DNA from: Owenia fusiformis
Lineage: Eukaryota; Annelida; Polychaeta; Sabellida; Oweniidae
Direction of reading: 5' to 3'
Assembly (NCBI GenBank): GCA_903813345.2
Contig: CAIIXF020000006.1
Span: 35,316,436 to 35,380,435, forward strand
DNA: 64,000 nt
Below the pieces are notes generated by a model that was not told the DNA's origin, ran no database searches, and saw only the letters and a program-made list of their open reading frames with translations. A program made the position numbers and the translations under genes. This document shows positions 55,252 through 64,000 of this stretch, one piece after another (the first letter of the stretch is position 1; the number at the start of each line of letters is the position of its first letter).

Positions 55252-56587
55252 ACTGGGGAAATTGAACGAGTTCAATTTCAGACTCCAGATCTAGACTTTT
55301 TTTTAGCCAAGTCGGCCAGAATAAGCCGGGTCATCCAAAATAAGCTGAGTCATCCAGAAAAAGATGGATGGATGGATGAAAAAGGAAGGAAGGATAGGAA
55401 AGATAGAGTAAAGGAAAGGAAGGATAGAATAGGAAAGAAGGATAGAATAGAATAGGAAGAAGGGATAGAATAGAAAGGAGAGAATACGAAGGAAGGGTAG
55501 ATAGGAAGGATAGGATAGGATAGGATCAGGAAGGAAGGATGGATGCATTTTTCAATATTTTCTTCTCTACTCTTGACTTTCTATCAGGATACCATCAGAT
55601 CGATTTTTCTTGAAATTTCAAAACGCCACAACTTCCTAACCGGAAGTCGGATAGAAATATGGTTTGCAGATTCGGAATCCTGAGAAAATTCTACCCCTTA
55701 TTCACAACTCGTACGTTAAATTTGAAGAGCCTTTTATTTTGACCTACTTTTCAGACACCATATCTCAAAAGTGGGTCAATATACTTTCTGACGGCAAATG
55801 GCTAACACTATTAGCACATTTTTGGCTATATGTTTACCCAATTTCGAAGAATATAATTAAAGTGTAGTGTCAGAATCGCAAAATAAGGAAAAACTTTGAA
55901 TTTGACCTAGATTTTGACCTAGGCCCTGGACTGGATTTGGACCTAGACTTGACTTGGACCTGAACAAACACTGGACTTGGACCTGGACTGGACCTTGACT
56001 TGGACCTGGAAATGGACTGGACTGGTATTTTTCAAATTTTCTTCATTTTTCTTGACTTTCTATAAGGTTATCATCAGATCGATTTTTCTCGAAATTTCAA
56101 AACGCCATAACTTCCGAACCGGAAGTCGGATCGAAATTTGGTTTCCAGATTTGGATTCCTGGGGAAATTCTACACCTATCTCATAACTCATATGTCGATT
56201 TCTGATAACTTTTTATTGTGACCTACTTTCTGGACGCCATATTTCAAAATCGGTAAGAGTAATCAAAAAACGGATGGCACACTTATGAAAGGGCTGTTTC
56301 TAAGCTACATGATGAAAGAAAGATGAAGACGTTTCGATAAATAACGACAAAGATAATAGACAGAAGGTTGAAAATGTGAGATTTGACCTAGTTCTTGACC
56401 TTTGACCTATATAAAAATTTGACCCAATTTCCCACCAACTAGATACTGAACCTAAATAAACTGTATAATGGTCTTTACTGGATACCTTATAGTTACTGAA
56501 AAAACTGCTACAGAATAATAAGAAGAATAATAAGAATACTGGCAAAAACAATAGACTCCAGATTGACATCTGGAGTCTAATAACTAG
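55252..56587. mobile_element. Related element with 3' hairpin
   Basis: 1336 bp. Starts ACTGGGGAAATTGAACGAGT; ends with the hairpin GACTCCAGATTGACATCTGGAGTC, then TAATAACTAG. Contains a purine-rich GGAAGGAT tract (about 55370-55545) and a 'ggacctggacttggac' low-complexity run (about 55915-56025). It shares the final junction with its neighbours but little of the interior. Confidence 0.7.
55370..55545. repeat. Purine-rich simple repeat
   Basis: (GATG)n then (GGAAGGAT/AGGATAGAAT)n. The antisense Tyr/Leu/Pro-rich frame here is a by-product. Confidence 0.85.
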
Positions 56588-58129
56588 AGATCTAACGATC
56601 TAAGATTGCAAGCAATCTTACGGAGGCCCCGTAGATAGCACAGTTTGTGACCTAATTTGATGACCTTGACCTTTGACCTTGAAAATTTTACTTTTTCAGA
56701 GCTCAGTATGTCTTTTGTGATTAAGCTGACTTAAATTTGAATCCAAAAAGTCAATTTGAAAAACCAACTTTTTTTACCTTTCGAAGGTCACAGAAGGTCA
56801 ACTAAAGGTCAAAGGCCAAATTTGAGGTCAGATTTGAACTCCTGAGACTTTGTAGATGCTTTTTTAAAAAACATTTGGTCAATTTGAAGCAAGTTGAAAT
56901 TTGACCTTGAAAATTTTCGAAATTTGACCTTTTTTCAGTCCTTGAGCTCTTATATCTCAAAACTGGTGCAAAATTTTAATAGATAGTCAATTCCTAATAT
57001 GTGAAGTACCTCTAGAGGAATATATATCCTGACTTTCAACCAAAAATATTGATTTGTAGTCTTGAATTCTGAGAAACTTAGATAGCACAGTTTGTGACCT
57101 AATTTGATGACCTTGACCTTTGACCTTAAAAATTGTACTTTTTCAGAGCTCAGTATGTCCTTAGTGATTAAGCTGACCTAAATTTGAATCCAAAAAATCA
57201 ATTTGAAAAATCCACATTTTTGAACTTTCGAAGGTCACAGAAGGTCAAGTAAAGGTCAAAGGTCAAATCTGAGGTCAAATTTGAACTCCTGAGACTTTGT
57301 AGATGCTTTTTAAAAAAACATTTGGTCAATTTGAAGCAAGTTGAAATTTGACCTTCAAAATTTTCGAAATTTGACCTTTTTTCAGTTCTTGAGCTCTTAT
57401 ATCTCAAAACTGGTGTAAAATTTTAATAGATAGTCAATTTCTTATATGTGTAGTACCTCTAGAGGAATATATATTCTGACTTTCAACCAAAAATATTGAT
57501 TTGTAGTCTCAAATTTTGAGAAACTTAGATAGCACAGTTTGTTATCTTATTCGATGACCTTGACCTGTGACCTTGAAAATTTTACTTTTTCAGAGCTCAG
57601 TATGTCCTTTGTGATTAAGCTGACCTAAATTTGAATCCAAAAAATCAATTTGAAAAATCAACTTTTTTGACCTTTCGAAGGTCACAGAAGGTCAACTAAA
57701 GGTCAAAGGTCAAATCTGAGGTCAGATTTGAACTCCTGAGACTTTGTAAATGCTTTTTAAAAAAAAATTTGGTCAAATTGAAGCAAGTTGAAAAATGACC
57801 TTTTTTGACCGTTTTTTGACGTCAAATATCTCAAAAACGATAAAAAATTAACGCGTACATATAGTGGACAATTTGTAGAGAATGCTTATATCTAGTTACA
57901 TTTTAATTCATCGCAAGAAATAATGAAGTATGAGGACAAAATCTGAGAAACTTAAAAAAAACTTAGATTTGACCTAGATTTTGACCTTTGACCTTGACCT
58001 AGATATGAACTAATTTCCCGACAAGTCCAGCTCATGTCCCTAGTAGGAGCATATAAGAGTTAATTCAGACCTAGCTAGAAGTAGGAGAAAAAATGCTAAA
58101 AAGAATAATAATAAGAAGAAGAATAACTA
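56588..58129. mobile_element. AGGTCA-rich element, unit c (diverged, longer)
   Basis: Starts AGATCTAACGATCTAAGATT; carries three rather than two copies of the inner 'gcacagtttgtgacctaatt' subunit and the same 3' half as units a and b. Ends near AATAACTAC. Confidence 0.75.
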
Positions 58130-58275
58130 CAAAAACTATAGGAGGCCCCTTGGAAGGGCCTCCTAATAATATCTATAAAATCTATAGGAGGCCCCCTGTC
58201 GGGGGGCCTCCTAATAATAATATCTATAAAATCTATAGGAGGCCCCCTGTCGGGGGGCCTGCTAATAATAACTAG
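58130..58275. repeat. Cluster of three strong GC hairpins
   Basis: Three tandem copies of 'taggaggcccc' + loop + 'ggggcctcct' (loop TTGGAAG or TGTCG), each followed by TAATAATA; the last joins CTAG and unit d. The stem shares GGAGGCCC with the start of the neighbouring units. Confidence 0.85.
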
Positions 58276-60069
58276 AGGTTTAAGATTGCAAGCAATCTTA
58301 AGGAGGCCCTGTAGGCGTTTTTGGCAATTTCAAGGTCAGCCAAAGGTCAAATCTCAAATCTAGGGTCATATATTAACACCAGGCAACTTGTAGATGATTT
58401 TTAAAAAAAAGTTTGGTCAATTTGAAGCAAGTTGAAATTTAGTCTTGAAAAGTTTGGAAATTTGACCTTTTTTCAGTTTTTGAGTCCTAATATCTCAAAA
58501 CTGGTACACAATTTTAATAAATAGTCAATTGCTAATATGTGTAGAACCTATAGAGGAATATATATCCTGACTTTCATGAACAAATATTGATTTGTAGTCA
58601 CCAAAACTTAGAAACTTCGAAAACACAGTTGGTGATTTAATTTGAAGACTTTGACCTTTGATCTTGCAAATTTTACTTTAATTGACCTCAGTTGGTCTTT
58701 TGTGATCAAATATACCTAAATTTGAATCAAGAAAATCGGTTTAAAAAATCAATTTTTTTTACCTTCCGAAGGTCACTGAAGGTCAACCAAAGGTCAAAGG
58801 TCAAAAGTAAGGTCAGATTTGGATTCCTGAGATCTTGTATATGCTTTTTAAAAAAAAGTTTGGTCAATTTAGAGCAAGTTGAAATTTAGTCTTGCAAAGT
58901 TTCGAAATTTGACCTTTTTTTAGTTTTTGAGTTCTAATATCTCAAAACTGGTACACAATTTTGATAAATAGTCAATTGCTAATATGTGTAGAACCTATAG
59001 AGGAATATATATCCTGACTTTCATGAAAAAATCTTGATTTGTAGTCACCAATTTTGAGAAACTTTGAAAACACAGTTTGTGATTTAGTTTGATGACCTTG
59101 ACCTTTGACCTTGCAAATTTTACTTTTTTAGACCTCAGTGGGTCCTTTGGGATCAAATATACCTAAATTTGAATCCAGAAAATCAATTTGAAAAATCAAC
59201 TTTTTTTACCTTTCGAAGGTCACCGAAGGTCAACCAAAGGTCAGAGGTCAAAATTGAGGACATATTTGAGTTCCTGAGATCTTGTATATGATTTTTAAAA
59301 AAAATCTGGTTCATTTGAAGCAAGTTGAAAAATGACCGATTTTTGCCGTTTTTTGACGTCAAATATCTCAAAAACGGTAAAAAATTAACGCGTACATATT
59401 GTGAGCAATTTGTAGAGATAGCGAGATCAATAGTGCAAGAAAACAGGCAAACAGTTCATTCATGGAACGAAGCATGAAACTTTCCACATATCATCAGAAT
59501 ACCATTCCCTTTGATTTAAGAGCCAGAGCCATTTTTGTGGTCCACTAGAATGGTCAAAAAATAGTAAGAACCCCCTCCCACCAAATCCCAGGGGGGTGGG
59601 GAGATATAGGAATATTTTTTTCATAAAAAAATTTCCTTGAATATGGTCATACTACAGTTTTAGTGTGCTGTTTTCATGGTAAAGAAATTTTGCAAACGTA
59701 ACAAGATGATTTATCATTGATTTCCATCATTGTTAAAGACTAATCATGGGTGACCCCCACTTTTCGTACCTTGAACATTTAGGTTATTAAATCTCTATCA
59801 TGGGTTGAACAAATGAATGTAATTCAGTTTTCTGGATAACACCAGATACCTTTTTGATGTTAGGTGCTATAATTAATCGTAGCATTTGACTTTTGAAAGG
59901 CTTAGTCCATATCACAACCCTGTTTAGAAGAAGAAAGCAAGCAACAAATGTCTCAGATCTACAACATGTATCCACTATTCTATGTACATGTATGTCGAGT
60001 CTCTATTTTCTCCTGAAGAGAACCTATGCTACAGATACAACTTTCCAGAATTTAGATGATGATGTGCTT

Positions 60070-61200
60070 AAACAGTTTGATGAATGGTGTGCTGACCAAG
60101 TGCCTAAACAGTTTGATGAATGGTGTGCTGACCAATAGAATGTACCAGTACCAGTGAACATTTAGGCTATTAAACCTCTTTCATGGTTTGAACCAGAAGG
60201 GCCGCCACAGTCACAGCCTGCAGTCTCTAAATTCTCAAGAGAGTCTATACTACATATACAGCTGTCCAGAATCTAGATAATGAAGTGATAAACAGTTTGA
60301 TGAATGGTGTGCTGACCAACAGAATGTACCAGTACCAGTGAACATTTAGACTATTAAACCTCTTTCATGGTTTGAACCAGAACCAGTAGGGCCGCCACAG
60401 TCACAGCCTGCAGTCTCTAAATTCTCAAGAGAGTCTATACTACATATACAGCTGTCCAGAATCTAGATAATGAAGTGATAAACAGTTTGATGAATGGTGT
60501 GCTGACCAACAGAATGTACCAGTCTTTAAGTTTTGGTTTCCGATTATTTGAATTGAAATACTGTGCCTTAACTAAGTATGGGCTATCAGAGAGGGAAATT
60601 TCCCTCTTTATCTCCAGTCAATGAGCAATCTTATCACCTGGTTTTTTGTTTTTTGACCTTGTCAATATGTTTGCTGAGTACCAGTTCAGTATATCATCAG
60701 AACTCAGAGTTCAAAAATGGATAGCTTTTGGAAAAGTAAAAAATTAGAGATATCTCACTTCCCATGAAATTGCAGCTGCCCTTTGACATGGTAGGACTAT
60801 GTGTTTCCCCTTATTTCATGTCCCAACAGGTTCAGACACTATATCTGGATTCCAATCATTGAACATTTTGTTGAGATTTTATACAATAGAGACAACAATG
60901 AAATAACTGTAAATGCTGCAAGACAAGAAATGTTCACAAAGAAAACAACTCAAATTGAGAACATCCCACCATTAGTTGCATAAGTTGGTTCCAGACAATT
61001 ATACCTATGTCAGTCCTCGCTTCACCCTCACAATTGAGTTGGGAATTCATTACCACAAAGGCTGGGAAAATAATTTGGGTGCCAGTGTGGAAAACAATGC
61101 CCAAGCTCCAGATGCATGCCAAATGCTAGTAAAATGCAGCTGCAAACAACAGTGCTCAACAAAAAGATGCAAGTGCTTTTATGTCATTCTAGTGAACCAC
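60070..61200 (+). pseudogene. Decayed gene with Cys-rich tail (left arm)
   Basis: Ordered plus-strand fragments: a repeated KQFDEWCADQ (60077-60135, again near 60297 and 60485), AEYQFSISSELRVQKW (about 60680-60720), AARQEMFTKKTTQIENIPPL (about 60910-60975), WVPVWKTMPKLQ in another frame (about 61075-61110), and CQMLVKCSCKQQCSTKRCKC (about 61117-61176). The order 'iPP', 'W.P.W..lP', then CxC-rich tail is what I recall from the same uncharacterised transposon-associated family seen at 24-25 kb. Frameshifts and stops show it is dead. Confidence 0.45.
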
Positions 61201-61920
61201 AAAAAAATGCCTCTGGCTCTTAAATCAAAGGGAATGGTGTCCTGATGATATCTGAAAAATTGCAAAGGCCCCCTCCCATCAAATCCTGGGGGAGGGGTAG
61301 GGAAGTATTTTTTTTGTTGATTTTTTTTTTAATATGATCTATATTCATTTTTAGTATGTTATTTTCAGTGTATAAAAACAATTTTCAAGATTGCATCAGT
61401 ATTTCTCATGGATATTCATTGTTAAAGCCTGACCAAGGGCAACACCCACTTTATCAACATGTTAATATACAAGTTAATGAGTCTTCTATTATGAATAGGA
61501 AAATTACCTAATAAGGCTGAATAAAATTGATAAGACTATTAGTCAGTTATTTATGTTAAGATGATAAATTCTTTAAGTAAGTCAGTTGAAAGGCCATATC
61601 CCTTTTAGATATAAAGATATAATAATATATAATTCATAATTAATGATACATTATTTTGGCTTTTAATGAGAGCACTTTGACTAATTGATACAAGTTACCT
61701 TATTAGGTATCTTAACTGCAGTTAAAATATCCTATTTTGTGCATTTAAGCACTTCAACACTCTATTATCATTATCACTGAGCTAGGTGTCATGTCCATTA
61801 CAATCCCTGCATTTTACTAGCGTTTGGCTTGCATCTGAAGCTTGGGGCAATGTTTTCTACACTGGCACCCAAATCATTTTCCCAACCTTTGCTGGTGTAG
61901 TGTCTGAACCTGTGGGAGCA

Positions 61921-62899
61921 TTAAATAAGGGGAGAACATAGTCCTACCATGTCAAAGGACAGCTGCAATTTCATGGGAAGTGAGATATTTCTAATTTTTT
62001 TTCCAAAAGCTATCCATTTTTGAACTTTGAGTTCTGATGATATACTGAACTGGTACTCAGCAAGCATATTGACAAGGTTAAAAAACGAAAAACCAGGTGA
62101 CAAGCTTGCTAATTGACTGGAGATAAAGAGGGAAATTTCCTTCTCTAATAGCCTACACTTAGTTAAGGCATATTTCAATTCAAATAATCTGAAACTAAAA
62201 CTTAAAAACTGGTACATTCTGTTGGTCAGCACACCTTTCATCAAACTGTTTATCACTTCATTATCTAGATTCTGGACAGCTGTATATGTATTATAGACTC
62301 TCTTGAGAATTTAGAGACTGCAGGCTGTGACTGTGGCGGCCCTACTGGTTCTGGTTCAAACCATGAAAGAGGTTTAATAGTCTAAATGTTCACTGGTACT
62401 GGTACATTCTGTTGGTCAGCACACCATTCATCAAACTGTTTATCACTTCATTATCTAGATTCTGGACAGCTGTATATGTAGTATAGACTCTCTTGAGAAT
62501 TTAGAGACTGCAGGCTGTGACTGTGGCGGCCCTTCTGGTTCTGGTTCAACCCATCAAAGAGGTTTAATAGCCTATATGTTCAACATATGAAAAGTGGGCG
62601 TCGCCCATAACTAGTCTTTAACAACTGTGAAAATCATAGAGAAACCATCTGGAAATAAAGAGGAAAATTCTCCTGTCCTATAGCCCTCACATAGTCAAGG
62701 CACAGTATTTCAATTTGAATAAGCAGAAACCAAAGCTTGAAGACACTAGTACATTCTGTTGGTCAGCACGGCATTCATCAAACTGTTTAGGCACTTGGTC
62801 AGCACACCATTCATCAAACTGTTTAAGCATATCATCATCTAAATTCTGGACAGTTGTGTCTGTAGCATAGGTTCTCTTCAGGAGAGTATAGAGACTCAT
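61921..62899 (-). pseudogene. Mirror copy of the decayed gene (right arm)
   Basis: Minus-strand pieces NLDDDMLKQFDEWCADQ (about 62845-62795) and LAEYQFSISSELKVQKWIAF (about 62066-62007) repeat the left arm in inverted orientation. Neither copy is intact. Confidence 0.45.
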
Positions 62900-63702
62900 A
62901 CATGTACATAGAATAGTGGATACATGTTGTAGATCTGGGACATTTGTTGCTTGCTTTCTTCTTCTAAACAGGGTTGTGATGTAAGCCTTTAAGAAGTCAA
63001 AGCAAAGATTGATTACAGCACCTTACATCAAAAAGGTATCTTGTGTTATCTAGAAAACTGAATTTCATTCATTTGTTCAACCCATGATAAAGATTTAATA
63101 ACCTAAATGTTCAAGGTATGAAAAGTGGGCGTCGCCCATGATTAGTCTTTAACAATCAATGAAGAAAATCTATGATAAATCATCTTGTTATGTTTGCAAA
63201 ATTTCATTACCATGAAAATAGCACTCTAAAACTGTAGAATGACCATATTCAAAGAATTTTTTTTATGAAAAAAATATTTCGATATCTCCCCACCCCCATG
63301 GGATTTGGTGGGAGGGGGTACTTACTATTTTTTTATCATTCTAGTGGACCACAAAAATGGCTCTGGCTCTTAAATCAAAGGCAATGGTATTCTGATGATA
63401 TGTGGAAAGTTTCACGCTTCGTTCCATGAATGAACTATTTTTGCACTATTGATCTCGCTAAGAATGCTTATATCTAGTTACATTTTAATTCATCGCAAGA
63501 AATAATGAAGTATGAGGACGAAATCTGAGAAACTTAAAAAAACTTTGATTTGACCTAGATTTTGACCTTTGACCTTGACCTAGATAAAAAGTTCTTTCCC
63601 CCAAGTTCAGCCAAGGTCCCTGAAAGGTGCATGTAGGAGATGGTTGAAAGGTAGTTGGAAGTAGGAGAAAAGGGTTTAGGAAGAATAAAGAATAATAACT
63701 AG

Positions 63703-64000
63703 AGATCTAACGATCTAAGATTGCAAGCAATCTTACGGAGGCCCTATATTCGTTTCTGAACATTCAAAGGCCAGCCAAAGGTCAAATCTCTAATACAGGG
63801 TCATATGTGAACTCCAGACAACTTGTAGATGATTTTTAAAAAAGGTTTGGTCGAATTAATGCAAGTTGAAATTTGACCTTGAAAAATTCCGAAATTTGAC
63901 CTTTTTTCAGTTTTTGAGCTATAATATCTCAAAACTGGAGCCAAATTTTAATAGATAATCAATTGCTAATATGTGTAGAACCTTTAGTAGAGGAATATAT
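63703..64000. mobile_element. AGGTCA-rich element, unit e (cut by window edge)
   Basis: Begins AGATCTAACGATCTAAGATT like unit c and runs off the right edge. Confidence 0.7.

Larger units (their letters stand above)
59419..63460. mobile_element. 4.0-kb inverted-repeat element with AGA target duplication
   Basis: Ends TAGCGAGATCAATAGTGCAA and TTGCACTATTGATCTCGCTA. Arms about 59419-61110 and about 61790-63460 are diverged reverse complements (for example QFDEWCADQ coding at 60077 plus and 62800 minus). TSD AGA (59416-59418, 63461-63463) is confirmed by uninterrupted unit a. It carries a decayed gene in both arms. Superfamily unknown; 3-bp TSDs occur in CACTA, Harbinger and Academ types. Confidence 0.85.
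58276..63702. mobile_element. AGGTCA-rich element, unit d (interrupted)
   Basis: 58276-59418 plus 63461-63702 give about 1.385 kb, collinear with units a and b. The break is at GTAGAGA|AGAATGC, where the inserted 4.0-kb element has duplicated AGA. Confidence 0.85.

Noticed and set aside
55303-55548. Tyr/Leu/Pro-rich minus-strand frame
   Set aside because: Translation of a purine-rich simple repeat.

Overview
The window is animal nuclear DNA: AT-rich, intron-bearing genes, GT-AG splice sites, APE-type LINE, mariner, hAT, pogo-like and piggyBac-like repeats, and no bacterial operons. Motifs such as GTACATGTAG, GTCCGTCC-rich repeats and repeats dense in AGGTCA suggest a marine invertebrate (lophotrochozoan or non-vertebrate deuterostome). 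The sequence alone does not settle the phylum.

Layout. 1-8.5 kb: a possible first exon of a leftward gene (552-594), then a nest of transposons in which a full-length CR1/L2-like LINE with an intact ORF sits inside a TA-flanked MITE, itself inside another MITE. 8.5-18.2 kb: a complete seven-exon cytosolic sulfotransferase gene on the minus strand (318 aa when spliced, all intron phases agree). Two of its exons have seeded minisatellites: the 3' end of exon 3 with its splice donor is repeated 17 times (60-bp units, one open frame), and the acceptor plus 5' half of exon 2 is repeated about 14 times (67-bp units). 19.4-30.4 kb: a 95-bp tandem array split by a 9.1-kb composite insertion, whose core is an 8.1-kb inverted-repeat element carrying a decayed gene, followed by a mariner foldback element. 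31.5-45.5 kb: four tandem two-exon rhodopsin-family GPCR genes, all on the minus strand, with different transposons in their introns. The last two lie in a segmental duplication. 47-52 kb: a BED-type hAT relic, G-rich tandem repeats and coding relics. 52.5-64 kb: a head-to-tail chain of about 1.39-kb AGGTCA-rich elements that all join at AATAACTAG, one of them split by a 4.0-kb inverted-repeat element with 3-bp TSDs.

Functionally only five genes look live: the sulfotransferase (PAPS-dependent sulfation in the cytosol) and four paralogous plasma-membrane receptors of unknown ligand. The LINE ORF looks intact and could still encode an active retrotransposase. Everything else is mobile or decayed. 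The strongest novel signal is the pair of exon-seeded minisatellites in the sulfotransferase gene, followed by the GPCR2 start region, copied three times with its start codon.
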